The notes beneath the pieces were generated by a model. It saw nothing but the letters and a program-made list of their open reading frames with translations, did not search any database and had not been told where the DNA came from. The translations under genes and the position numbers were made by a program. Positions 23,526 to 31,964 of a stretch of DNA of 32,582 bases are shown here, one piece after another. The first letter of the stretch is position 1, and every line of letters starts with the position of its first letter. Source of the stretch: RGIG5579 sp045531235 (GTDB taxonomy: Bacteria > Bacillota > Clostridia > Oscillospirales > SIG627); contig JAZSDQ010000089.1 in assembly GCA_045531235.1 (NCBI GenBank), positions 1-32,582 on the forward strand. Direction: 5' to 3'.

Positions 23526-24452
23526 GTGTTTAACGTTTCCGGATTTAAACTTCTTTTATCCTCTCTGGTCAAGGATGATCGTGTCGATGAGAGTGATTTT
23601 GTTTTTGAAGAATCGTACCCCCTTTCCAAATTGACATCTTTCCGCACAGGCGGCAATGCTGCTGTACTGTTTTTTGAAAGTCAAAAGGCGGTAAAAGTGA
23701 TTTTTCCTGCCATCGTGGCGGCAAAGATCCCATACTTTCTTCTCGGGAACGGTACCAACGTAATTGCCAAAGATGAGGGCTTTGATGGTGTGATCCTTTC
23801 CTTTATTCACTTAAAAAAGATTACTGTTACCGAGAATATGATCACTGCAGAAAGCGGCGCGCTTGTTACTACACTGGCATCTGTCGCTCAAAAAGCAGGT
23901 CTCTCCGGAATGGAAACTCTTTATGGCATTCCCGGTTCAGTGGGCGGTGCCGTCTTTATGAATGCAGGCGCTTACGGCGGAGAATGTAAAGATACTCTTG
24001 TTTCCGTAACGTATGTTACTCCGGACGGCAAGGTTCTTACAAGACCAACAGAGGAACTGGAAATGGGCTATCGCACCAGCGTTTTTGAAAATACCGGCGA
24101 TGCCATTATATCCGCTACCTTTTGCTTGGGAAAAAAAGATCCTGCGGCTATTCGTGAAAGTATGGACGATTATATGTCACGCCGTGTGGCAAAGCAGCCG
24201 CTGGAGTATCCCAGTGCCGGCAGTACGTTCAAGCGCTGTGAAGGACGCTTCACCGCACAAATGATTGATGAAGCGGGGCTGAAAGGTTACCGCATCGGCG
24301 GCGCTATGGTCAGTGAAAAGCATGCAGGCTTTATCATCAATTTCGAGAAAGCAAAAAGTGCGGATATTTTTTCCCTCATTGATCACGTAAAAAGAGTTAT
24401 TTTTGAAAAAGAGGGCATTTCCATAGAGTGTGAAGTGCGTGTGATCGAATAA
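23526..24452 (+). CDS. murB: UDP-N-acetylenolpyruvoylglucosamine reductase
   Basis: MurB reduces enolpyruvyl-UDP-GlcNAc to UDP-MurNAc in the cytoplasm, an early step of peptidoglycan synthesis. FAD-binding motifs include SFRTGGNAA, LLGNGTNVI and GIPGSVGGAVFMNAGAYGGE. Active-site segments are YRTSVF, PSAGSTFKR and the C-terminal ECEVRVIE, as in the shorter type II enzyme. I prefer GTG 23526 as start because GGAGG (23516-23520) is spaced ideally before it. The in-frame ATG 23514, four codons earlier, has no binding site and itself overlaps that sequence. The product has 308 residues. It follows hprK by only 18 bases. Confidence 0.95.
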   Translation: MFNVSGFKLLLSSLVKDDRVDESDFVFEESYPLSKLTSFRTGGNAAVLFFESQKAVKVIFPAIVAAKIPYFLLGNGTNVIAKDEGFDGVILSFIHLKKITVTENMITAESGALVTTLASVAQKAGLSGMETLYGIPGSVGGAVFMNAGAYGGECKDTLVSVTYVTPDGKVLTRPTEELEMGYRTSVFENTGDAIISATFCLGKKDPAAIRESMDDYMSRRVAKQPLEYPSAGSTFKRCEGRFTAQMIDEAGLKGYRIGGAMVSEKHAGFIINFEKAKSADIFSLIDHVKRVIFEKEGISIECEVRVIE

Positions 24453-24468
24453 ATATCGGAGGAAGCAA

Positions 24469-25383
24469 ATGGAAAGCTTTTCTTCCCAGGTCAAGGATTA
24501 TCTTGCTGAGCGATGCCTGGAAGAACTTGGCATCGGAGAAAAGAATAAAGTAAAGTGGAAAGAATGCTGTGGCAAAGCTTTCCTTCGCGCCGTCTTTCTT
24601 TTTCTTGCCAAAGAAGAAAAAGAGGGCTGTGTACTTACTTCCACCCGCGAATCTTTTCTTGAAATTATAGAATTTTCCTTAATACAGATCTTTGATACCG
24701 AGGCTATTATTTCTCGTAAAGACGGAGGAAAAAAAGTAAAGCTCATTCTTCCTTCGGGGGAGAGGGCGAGATTTTTAAAACGTATCGATCCTGCTACTAC
24801 AGGATGTGAGCGCTGTCTTCTGCTTTTCGTTCGCGCCGCGTTTCTTTCTTGCGGAACGGTTTTGGATCCCATGAAAGGCTACCATGCCTCATTCCGCACC
24901 GATAGCGTGGAAAGCGCCGAAGAGCTTTACGAGCATCTTCTGGCTTTCGGAGTAGAAGCCAAGACCACACTGGACGAAAAGGGCTTCTTGGTTTACCTTA
25001 AGGAAAGCACAAAGATCGAAGATCTTTTATCCCTAATGGGAGCCCAAAGGTTTTCTTTGGATTTGATGAACAGCAAAATTGAAAAGAGCATTCGAGGGGA
25101 TATTAACCGCCGTCAAAATTTCGACGGTGCCAATATGCAAAAATCCATCAACGGTGCTATTCACGTTACGGAAGCGATCCGTTATCTCGAAGAAAAAGGC
25201 GTGCTTGCCACCCTTTCTGAGCCTTTACAGAAAGCCGCGAAACTACGCCTTTCGTTTCCCGAAGTCAGCTTGAAAGAGCTTTGCTTTCGTTCCGAAGAAG
25301 AAATTACAAAATCAGGACTGAATCACCGCCTGCAAAAGCTTTGCGCGTTGGCGGAAAAATTGAAAAAAGAGGAAGTACAATGA
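24469..25383 (+). CDS. whiA: WhiA, DNA-binding cell-division/sporulation regulator
   Basis: WhiA is a Gram-positive DNA-binding protein related to homing endonucleases. It is needed for sporulation in Streptomyces and tunes division and chromosome segregation in Bacillus. The 304-residue product shows the degenerate LAGLIDADG-like halves (KAFLRAVFLFLAKEE and RAAFLSCGTVLDPMKGYHASF). The C-terminal helix-turn-helix domain has NRRQNFDGANMQKSINGAI and ITKSGLNHRLQKL, which are highly typical. GGAGGAAG lies before ATG 24469. It is 16 bases after murB and overlaps the next gene by 4 bases (ATGA). The usual upstream partners rapZ and yvcK are missing. Confidence 0.93.
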   Translation: MESFSSQVKDYLAERCLEELGIGEKNKVKWKECCGKAFLRAVFLFLAKEEKEGCVLTSTRESFLEIIEFSLIQIFDTEAIISRKDGGKKVKLILPSGERARFLKRIDPATTGCERCLLLFVRAAFLSCGTVLDPMKGYHASFRTDSVESAEELYEHLLAFGVEAKTTLDEKGFLVYLKESTKIEDLLSLMGAQRFSLDLMNSKIEKSIRGDINRRQNFDGANMQKSINGAIHVTEAIRYLEEKGVLATLSEPLQKAAKLRLSFPEVSLKELCFRSEEEITKSGLNHRLQKLCALAEKLKKEEVQ

Positions 25384-25961
25384 ATCATAACGGAGATTTT
25401 TACGCTCTTTTGTTTCGCATGAAGAATATTACCCGTTGGGGCTTGATGTATAACACAAGAAGTGAGAATTTAAGCGAGCATTCTATGGAATGTGCCGTTC
25501 TTGCCCACGCCCTTGCCATCATCGGCAATCAGCATTTCGGAAAAAACTACGCCGCTGAAAAGCTTTTGTCTGCGGCGCTGTTTCATGATATGAATGAAGT
25601 GTTGACAGGAGATCTTCCCACGCCTGTCAAGTATTACAACGACAGCATCAAAGATTCTTATAAGGAGATCGAACGGATCAGTTTGGATAAGATGCTCTCT
25701 CTTTTGGATGAGGATTCTGCGAACTGCTATCGCGACCTTTTAAAACTTTCGCCCGAAGAAGAAAGGGTCGTAAAAGGGGCAGATAAGCTTTGCGCTTATA
25801 TTAAGTGTTTGCAGGAACTGGATCGCGGTAACACCGAGTTTGCTTCGGCACGCCAAAGCAATGAAAAAGGACTTCGTGCGCTTGGGCTCCCTGAGGTAGA
25901 TTATTTCCTTGAGCACTATATTGATTCGTTTACAAAAAATATCGACGAGGTACGTCTTTAA
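25380..25961 (+). CDS. yfbR: YfbR-like 5'-deoxynucleotidase, HD domain
   Basis: This HD-domain phosphohydrolase is closely similar in pattern to E. coli YfbR, which dephosphorylates deoxynucleoside 5'-monophosphates. The 193-residue product shows NITRWGLMYNTRSENLSEHS, FHDMNEVLTGDLPTPVKYY with the metal-binding His-Asp, and ADKLCAYIKCLQELDRGN followed by EVDYFLEHY. The start at 25380 overlaps the whiA stop (ATGA), with AGAGGAAG just upstream, so it is translationally coupled as the last gene of the hprK operon. A longer upstream open frame exists but runs inside whiA and is not family-like. A terminator follows within three bases. Confidence 0.92.
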   Translation: MNHNGDFYALLFRMKNITRWGLMYNTRSENLSEHSMECAVLAHALAIIGNQHFGKNYAAEKLLSAALFHDMNEVLTGDLPTPVKYYNDSIKDSYKEIERISLDKMLSLLDEDSANCYRDLLKLSPEEERVVKGADKLCAYIKCLQELDRGNTEFASARQSNEKGLRALGLPEVDYFLEHYIDSFTKNIDEVRL

Positions 25962-25963
25962 AA

Positions 25964-25992
25964 AAAGGATTTGCGCCAAGCGCAAATCCTTT
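25964..25992. terminator. Bidirectional terminator between yfbR and the FkbM gene
   Basis: AAAGGATTTGCGC (25964-25976) pairs perfectly with 25980-25992 across a 3-base loop. It overlaps the stop codon of the minus-strand FkbM gene (25991-25993) and ends both convergent transcripts. The flanking A/T runs are longer on the left side, which favours the minus-strand direction. Confidence 0.8.
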
Positions 25993-27034
25993 ATCCGCAT
26001 ATAAAGTAGAAAAAAGTATCCCAAGCGGGAATATAAGGGGAATGCCTGAAATACACCTTGTAATTTTGCTGCATTTCTTTCACCTGAAGGGGAATGGCAT
26101 ATAGATCTTCGGTGCGATGATAGGCGCTGATGCAAAGAGAAGCTTTTTCTTCGGAAATGAGTCTTCTTGACCCTTCAATGGCTTCTTTTTCCGCGCCTTC
26201 CACATCATACTTGATGAATGCCGCGTCAGAGGTCATTTCGTCGGGTGGCATCCCTTGCACCTTGGTTTTACCACATTCGCTCACAGCAGCGCTTCTGCCG
26301 CTTTTTCCCGAGAAGGAGAGTTCTTCTTTTTGATTCCACGCTGCCGCCTCCAAAGGAACGATCTGCGGAATATCTTTGCAATTTTCCACAAGCTTCCGAT
26401 AGGTCTTATGGTTTGGTTCTACGGCAATAATTTTTCCGTGGTCAGGAAAGAGAGTATCCCACTCCAGGGCAGTATCACCGTCGTAAGCGCCAAGGTCTAA
26501 ATATACATCGCCTTTTTGAAAAGGAATCAGCGAAACCATATCCTTTGCCTTGTCGCTTTCAATTTCCCAAAGGTATTTTGGGTCTCCCGTCAGTTTGAAG
26601 AGAATGGTATTCCGATATGCTTTTTTTGAAAAATCATCGCTGAGCATTTTTTCAACGGCGTCAAAGTTCTCTTTGTGGTCTTCGTAGTATTTTCTGTCAA
26701 AAAGACCGCCGCCAAAAAGGGGAACGTCGGGAGCGTACAGTTCGACTTCATCTGCGATCTTTTTTATTTTTGCCATTAGGTCGCTGCGGAACACACCGAA
26801 GGCCAAAAGTACGATCATATCTCTAAAGGTTTCTTTGGCTTTTTCGTATGTCATTACAGGAAACCCGTTTGCCATTTGTCCCCGCACGTATTCATCACTC
26901 GCGAAAATCCCTTTGATCTCAATGCCCTTTTCTTTTGCTACGGCAAGGATCTTATCACAGCCGTCCCCCATACCGTAGATGACAATGGGTTTTTCTGCAA
27001 ATCTTAATTTCTCCCACAGATCAAATTCAACCAT
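25991..27034 (-). CDS. FkbM-family methyltransferase with N-terminal Rossmann-like domain
   Basis: The 347-residue protein has two parts. Residues 1-100 form a Rossmann-like fold (EKPIVIYGMGDGCDKILAVA, GIFASDEYVRGQMANGFPV) as seen in sugar-nucleotide or redox-sensing modules fused to glycan enzymes. Residues about 165-345 are an S-adenosylmethionine-dependent FkbM methyltransferase (DVYLDLGAYDGDTALEW for SAM binding, KIIAVEPNHKTYRKL, and IKYDVEGAEKEAIEGS). FkbM enzymes O-methylate sugars or small molecules; the substrate is unknown. GGGAG lies before ATG 27034. It is a lone minus-strand gene between two plus-strand units, with no glycan genes nearby. Confidence 0.85.
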   Translation of the reverse strand: MVEFDLWEKLRFAEKPIVIYGMGDGCDKILAVAKEKGIEIKGIFASDEYVRGQMANGFPVMTYEKAKETFRDMIVLLAFGVFRSDLMAKIKKIADEVELYAPDVPLFGGGLFDRKYYEDHKENFDAVEKMLSDDFSKKAYRNTILFKLTGDPKYLWEIESDKAKDMVSLIPFQKGDVYLDLGAYDGDTALEWDTLFPDHGKIIAVEPNHKTYRKLVENCKDIPQIVPLEAAAWNQKEELSFSGKSGRSAAVSECGKTKVQGMPPDEMTSDAAFIKYDVEGAEKEAIEGSRRLISEEKASLCISAYHRTEDLYAIPLQVKEMQQNYKVYFRHSPYIPAWDTFFYFICG

Positions 27035-27099
27035 TTTTTACTCCCAGTGTTTATTGCCCATATCCTAGCATATTTTTTTAAAAAAGTAAAGGAAGAACC

Positions 27100-28296
27100 A
27101 TGGAAAAAGCTGTTGGCGTCATTTGTGAATTTAACCCGTTCCATAACGGACACGCCTATTTTCTGCAGAGGGTCAGAGAAAAATTTCCCCGGAAGCCCAT
27201 TGTTTGTATAATGAGCGGTAATTTTGTTCAGCGGGGTTCTTTTGCTATTCAGGAAAAATACAGCCGTGCAAAATGTGCCGTTCTTTCCGGAGCCGATCTG
27301 GTTCTGGAGTTACCTTTTCCTTTTTCATCCCTATCGGCAGAAAGCTTTGCCGCATCTGCCGTTTCTGTTTTAAAAGAAATCGGTATTGTAGATACCTTGG
27401 CTTTTGGCTGTGAGTGTCCCGATATTTCTGCTTTGAATTTGTGTGCTGAGAATCTAAATTCCGATAGGTTTAAGAAAGCTTTTCTTAACTTTACGGAACA
27501 GAACCGCGCCATGGGATATCCTGCGGCAAGAAGCAAGGTTTACTCGGAACTTTTTGGCAGCACCGAGCTTTTAAATGAGCCGAATGCTATTCTTGCATTG
27601 GAGTATCTATTGGCAATGAAAAAGCAAAAGGTGTCTTTTTCTCCTTTCATCGTACCCCGTGAAGGGGATACTCTTCGAAACTCTGTAGCCTTGAGCGAAT
27701 ATCCTTCTGCCACTGCCCTTCGAAAAATGATTTTCGAAGGAAAAGACGTTTCCGATTTTCTTCCCGAAGCAACTCTTACGGCGATTTGCGAAGAAAAAAA
27801 GAAAGGTCGCTTTCCAGTTTCTATAGAATACTACGCCTCTACGGTTTTTTATCTTTTGAGAACCAAAAGCCGCAAGGATCTTTCTTCTGTTTACGGTTTG
27901 GCGCCGCTTTGCGATCGTGCAAAAAAAATGTCTGATTCCTGTAAATCTTTGGAAGAGTTGGTAGAAAAACTAAATTCATCTAATTTTACAGATTCCCGTG
28001 TTCGCCGTTCCATTTTGGCTTTGCTTTGCGGAGTGTATCGAGATGCCGAGAAGGAAAGTCCCGGATACACTATGGTTCTCGCTGCAGGGGCGCAGGGAAG
28101 AGAATTGCTTTCTCAAATGAAAGAAAGCGCTGTGATTCCCGTGTTTACTAAACCTGCACATGTTTTCAAGACGAAAGAAAAGGCCGTTCTTCGTCAAGCA
28201 TCTCTTTCTTATCTGGCCGACGATCTTTACGCTGCTGCATTTCCTGAAAAAGGAGAAAACGGTGAATTTTTGAAAAAAACACCGTATATTATTTGA
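27100..28296 (+). CDS. tmcAL: tRNA(Met) cytidine acetate ligase TmcAL (YlbM family)
   Basis: TmcAL uses acetate and ATP to make N4-acetylcytidine at the wobble base of elongator tRNA-Met. The 398-residue length is normal. The nucleotidyltransferase signature GVICEFNPFHNGHAYF (H15 and H18 of the HxGH motif) and IVCIMSGNFVQRGSFAIQEKYSRA are clear, followed by ADLVLELPFPFSSLSAE and YPSATALRKMI. AAAGGAAG lies before ATG 27100. It reads away from the FkbM gene across a 65-base divergent gap where no convincing promoter hexamers were found. No separate terminator follows before the next promoter at 28329. Confidence 0.93.
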   Translation: MEKAVGVICEFNPFHNGHAYFLQRVREKFPRKPIVCIMSGNFVQRGSFAIQEKYSRAKCAVLSGADLVLELPFPFSSLSAESFAASAVSVLKEIGIVDTLAFGCECPDISALNLCAENLNSDRFKKAFLNFTEQNRAMGYPAARSKVYSELFGSTELLNEPNAILALEYLLAMKKQKVSFSPFIVPREGDTLRNSVALSEYPSATALRKMIFEGKDVSDFLPEATLTAICEEKKKGRFPVSIEYYASTVFYLLRTKSRKDLSSVYGLAPLCDRAKKMSDSCKSLEELVEKLNSSNFTDSRVRRSILALLCGVYRDAEKESPGYTMVLAAGAQGRELLSQMKESAVIPVFTKPAHVFKTKEKAVLRQASLSYLADDLYAAAFPEKGENGEFLKKTPYII

Positions 28297-28328
28297 AAAT
28301 CTTCAAAAAATTGGCCGAGTCCCGTTTC

Positions 28329-28357
28329 TTGACGAGATGCATAATCTGTGTTACTAT
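28329..28357 (+). promoter_or_regulatory. Promoter of the dockerin/cohesin operon
   Basis: TTGACG (28329-28334), a 17-base spacer and TACTAT (28352-28357). It lies 37 bases before the chosen GTG start. Because it overlaps the ATG at 28337, that earlier start is ruled out. Confidence 0.75.
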
Positions 28358-28393
28358 GTTGGAGGTGGAGCCCGAAAGAAAGGATGTGAGAAT

Positions 28394-30430
28394 GTGAATC
28401 GTACATACCGAGCCGTATCGGCTCGCTTTTTGTCGCTTATTCTCTGCCTTGCGATCCTCTTGCTCCAGGTTCCTTTGGTTGTTTCGGCTGAAACAGAGCC
28501 ACGGAAAGCGGTTGTGACTACCGCGACCGGTGGCAGCGTTAATGTTCGTTCCGAACCGGGCACTTGGAATTCTATTGTTGTGAAGGTTCCCAGCGGAGTT
28601 GGCGTTACTATTCTTGATGAGAAAAAAGATAAAGACGGTGATGTTTGGTATCACGTTTCCTTTACATACGGAGGTAGCACGCATAACGGCTATATTTTAA
28701 GTGATTTGGTTACCATTCTGACAGATGATCCGCCTGTTACCGCAAATCCAATGTTTGAAGCAGAACTGTCCGCCTTTCCGGAATCTTATCGCGAAGCGCT
28801 GAAAAACATACACGCCCTTCATCCTTCTTGGCATTTTGAAGCCGTTCTTACCGATCTGGACTGGTCTGCAGTTCAGGAAAAAGAGAATGTTCTCGGTAAA
28901 AGCTTTATTAATGACGGCATTATTTCTCATTACTCTACCATGGCGGGAAGCTATGACTGGGAAACGGATACCTACTACGTTCAAGAAGGCAAAAATTGGT
29001 ATCAAGCCGCACCTGCAATGGTGGCTTTTTATATGGATCCCCGCAACTTCCTGAATGAAAATGATCTTTTCCAATTTGAAAAGTTGGCTTTTTCTTCTTC
29101 TTCACAAACGCTGGAGAATATTGAAAAGATGCTGCAGGGTACTTTTATGGAAGGGAAGATGATCCTGGATGAAAGCGGAGCTGAGATCAGCTATGCAAAA
29201 GCTTTCCTCGATGCAGGAGAAAAGTATAATGTCAGCGCTTTTCATTTGATTACCCGTTGTATCCAGGAAGTTGGCTGGAACGGTAATGCTTGTACTTCCG
29301 GCAGCTATTTCGGTTATGAAGGCTTTTATAACTTCTTCAATATCGGTGCCTATAACGGTGCGGAAGATGGTATGAAATATGCCAAAACAAATGTGTGGAA
29401 TACGCCCTATAAAGCAATTACTGCCGGGGCGGGGATCATTGGCAAAAATTATATTGCCGTCGGACAAAATACGCCCTATTTCCAAAAGTATAATGTTGTA
29501 AATCACGGTGCGGTAGCTTCTCATCAGTATATGACCAACATCGCAGCGGCACAGAGCGAGGGCTCTATTCAACGTTCCAAATATGTTCAGCTTGGATTTT
29601 TGGATGCGGAGCTGACCTTCCGTATTCCTGTTTACAAGAATATGCCTGAAGCGCTTTGCACTAAGCCTGCTCCTGCCGGAAGCCCCAATAACTATTTGAA
29701 GACTCTTGTTGTTGACGGCTACTCCCTTACTCCCACCTTTGATTTTTATGAATGCTTGAAAAACGGAGTGAATTCTTATACTTTAACGATCGACGGAGAC
29801 GTACCTACCATTCAAGTCGATGCTTCGGCAGTCAGCAGAACCGCTACCGTATCCGGCTTCGTGGGAGAAGTAAATATTGTTACGGGAGAAAATATTCTTC
29901 CCATCACTTGTACCGCGGCAAACGGTGACGAACGCACATTCACGTTGCGCGTGGTTCTGAACGGTAAAGGCTCTGCGTCGAGCGGTGTGATAAAGCCTCC
30001 GGAAGTCATCCCCTCCGGTTGGGCACCCCCTTACAAACTGCAGGGAAGCACGGTGACAGGTCTTACTCCGGGGATGGACATTGGTGAATTTATTTCGTCT
30101 CTCGGGACTTACGGCAATGCAAGCGCTTCCGTAGTGAATGAAAGCGGCGAAGCACTCTCGTCCGGCTCTATCCGTACCGGATTAAAGCTTCTTTATTACG
30201 ATGGCAAGAATACCACCGAATTCGTTCTCACCGTGTTTGGTGATATCAATAAAGATTCTGCGATAGATGCCATTGATCTTTTGATGATTCGTAGAAATCT
30301 ACTTGGATTGACCACGTTAGATGCTTCTGCCATCGCGGCTGCCGATGTAAACCACGACGGTCAAACCGATGCGATTGATCTTCTTTTGGTAAGAAGAACT
30401 CTTCTCGGTCTTTCTACCATAACTCAGTGA
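28394..30430 (+). CDS. Secreted SH3-glucosaminidase autolysin-like protein with C-terminal type I dockerin
   Basis: From GTG 28394 (AAAGGA upstream) the product has 678 residues. Domains in order: signal peptide about 1-32 (FLSLILCLAILLLQVPLVV then SA); bacterial SH3 domain about 41-107 (GSVNVRSEPGTWNSIVVKV); N-acetylglucosaminidase-type hydrolase about 131-401 with a candidate catalytic Glu292 in RCIQEVGWNG; cadherin-like beta-sandwich about 432-522; linker; type I dockerin about 614-672. The dockerin has two calcium loops, GDINKDSAIDAIDLL and ADVNHDGQTDAIDLL, both with Ala-Ile at specificity positions 10 and 11, as known from C. cellulolyticum-type dockerins. The enzyme should cleave peptidoglycan glycan strands. 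The dockerin implies docking to a cohesin, and the next gene encodes one. A first ATG at 28337 falls inside the promoter. Confidence 0.88.
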   Translation: MNRTYRAVSARFLSLILCLAILLLQVPLVVSAETEPRKAVVTTATGGSVNVRSEPGTWNSIVVKVPSGVGVTILDEKKDKDGDVWYHVSFTYGGSTHNGYILSDLVTILTDDPPVTANPMFEAELSAFPESYREALKNIHALHPSWHFEAVLTDLDWSAVQEKENVLGKSFINDGIISHYSTMAGSYDWETDTYYVQEGKNWYQAAPAMVAFYMDPRNFLNENDLFQFEKLAFSSSSQTLENIEKMLQGTFMEGKMILDESGAEISYAKAFLDAGEKYNVSAFHLITRCIQEVGWNGNACTSGSYFGYEGFYNFFNIGAYNGAEDGMKYAKTNVWNTPYKAITAGAGIIGKNYIAVGQNTPYFQKYNVVNHGAVASHQYMTNIAAAQSEGSIQRSKYVQLGFLDAELTFRIPVYKNMPEALCTKPAPAGSPNNYLKTLVVDGYSLTPTFDFYECLKNGVNSYTLTIDGDVPTIQVDASAVSRTATVSGFVGEVNIVTGENILPITCTAANGDERTFTLRVVLNGKGSASSGVIKPPEVIPSGWAPPYKLQGSTVTGLTPGMDIGEFISSLGTYGNASASVVNESGEALSSGSIRTGLKLLYYDGKNTTEFVLTVFGDINKDSAIDAIDLLMIRRNLLGLTTLDASAIAAADVNHDGQTDAIDLLLVRRTLLGLSTITQ

Positions 30431-30440
30431 GGTGATTTGA

Positions 30441-31961
30441 ATGAAAAAAAACAGAGCAACAGCGTTTTTTCTCGCAGTGTTCCTTTTTGCTCTTGCCTTG
30501 CCGATGGCAGTTTCTGCAGCCAGTGCAAAGCTTACGTTGACAGCCTCCAACAGTGTTACTGTTGGAAATCAAGTGAAGGTTACAATAAAAATCACATCTT
30601 CGGAAAAGATCGGAAGCTGGCTTTTTTCCATGGCGTATGATCCCTCTGCGCTTGAGTACGTTTCCGGTGCAGATAGCGGCGGCGGCGGAGCGATTCGTTT
30701 TTCAGACTCCCTGGATTCCGGTGTCACTTCTTTAACAAAGACTGTTGTGTTTAAAACCAAGAAGATCACTTCTACTACGGTATCCGTTTCATCTCCTCAG
30801 ATCGTAGGCTTTGATTCTTTACAGAACATGAGTGTTTCCAGCGCCTCCAAAACGATAAAAATCAATGCAAAGCCGACCTATTCTTCCGATAATAAGCTCT
30901 CTGCGCTTTCTGTTGCAGAGGGAGAAATTACTCCCGCATTTGATGCAGGTACGACTGCCTATACTATGTCAGTACCTTTCGAAGTTACTGCTATCACCGT
31001 CAGCTCCACGGCGAATCACAAAAATGCAAGTGTGACTGTGGATTCTCCGGCCCTGGTTGTCGGTGAAAATACGGTAACGGTTACTGTTAAGGCAGAAAAT
31101 GGCAGCACGAAAAAATATACGATCACTGTAACCCGCCAACAGTCTGACCTTGCGGGTGCAACTGCCAAAGTGAAGGATAAGGATTATTCCATTGCCTACG
31201 ACCCTAATGCTCTAACTGTTCCGGAAGGATATACCGCTACCACATTACCGTTCGGAGAAAAGAAAATATTAGTGTACGCGGCTCCTCAAAACGCGCTTTA
31301 CATCGCATATCTGACGAGCGAATCGGAATCGGCGTGGTACGTCTATCACGGAGAAGAGCAGATTTTCACACCGTATATCTCCCTGCAAACAACGGCTGCT
31401 CCCTTTGTTATTCTCGATGCCCCTCAAGGAACCCCGGCACCTTCCGGATATATTCCTGCTGATCTGACCGTCGGCGATGTTGTAATGCCGGCGTATAAAA
31501 CAGAGGATTCCGAGCAAAAAGGCGTGTATATTGTTTATGCCATGGCGAAAGACGGCACATGCGGCTTTTATTATTACGATTCAAAAGCTGCTTCTTTCGT
31601 ATCTTATTTTGAAGTATCGTTGCCTGCAGGCTCAGATGCGGAAGAGAGCGTGGAAGAATTAAAAAGCCGCCTTGAAGAAAAAGATGCAACCGCAGATAAA
31701 ATGGAGATTTCTTTTCTCATTGCAGCGCTGGCAGCGGTGGTTTTGTTTATCTTTTTGATTTTGGCTTTGTTCTTTGTTCGCAGACCGAAAAAAGAAGCGG
31801 AGGAACCTCTTTCGGTAAACAAAAACAGCGAAGCCTTTTTGGCCGAATTCGCTATGAATGAGGATTCTGAAGAAGCGGTTGAAGATCGTGAAGAAGAATC
31901 TGCAGACACAGAAGAAAGGGAAGTGCCTCCCGAAAGCGAGAACGAAAACGATCCGGAATGA
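30441..31961 (+). CDS. Membrane-anchored cohesin protein with cadherin-like domain and acidic cytoplasmic tail
   Basis: The 506-residue protein starts 10 bases after the dockerin gene with GAGGTGA upstream. Domains: signal peptide about 1-27; cohesin domain about 29-143 (TLTASNSVTVGNQVKVTIKI, then GSWLFSMAYDPSALEYVSG, then VVFKTKKITSTTVSVS); cadherin-like beta-sandwich about 151-232 (LSALSVAEGEITPAFD ending KKYTITVTRQ), the same type of domain as in the partner; a beta-rich region of unknown family about 240-395; one transmembrane helix about 424-446; RRPKK as stop-transfer; then a strongly Glu/Asp-rich tail of about 60 residues inside the cell. The likely job is to present a single cohesin outside and capture the dockerin-bearing glucosaminidase. 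No S-layer or sortase signal is present. A role for the tail in signalling is speculation. Confidence 0.85.
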   Translation: MKKNRATAFFLAVFLFALALPMAVSAASAKLTLTASNSVTVGNQVKVTIKITSSEKIGSWLFSMAYDPSALEYVSGADSGGGGAIRFSDSLDSGVTSLTKTVVFKTKKITSTTVSVSSPQIVGFDSLQNMSVSSASKTIKINAKPTYSSDNKLSALSVAEGEITPAFDAGTTAYTMSVPFEVTAITVSSTANHKNASVTVDSPALVVGENTVTVTVKAENGSTKKYTITVTRQQSDLAGATAKVKDKDYSIAYDPNALTVPEGYTATTLPFGEKKILVYAAPQNALYIAYLTSESESAWYVYHGEEQIFTPYISLQTTAAPFVILDAPQGTPAPSGYIPADLTVGDVVMPAYKTEDSEQKGVYIVYAMAKDGTCGFYYYDSKAASFVSYFEVSLPAGSDAEESVEELKSRLEEKDATADKMEISFLIAALAAVVLFIFLILALFFVRRPKKEAEEPLSVNKNSEAFLAEFAMNEDSEEAVEDREEESADTEEREVPPESENENDPE

Positions 31962-31964
31962 ATA

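Noticed and set aside
28337..28393. Earlier ATG start for the dockerin protein
   Set aside because: That ATG lies between the -35 and -10 of the predicted promoter and would put 19 residues before the signal peptide.
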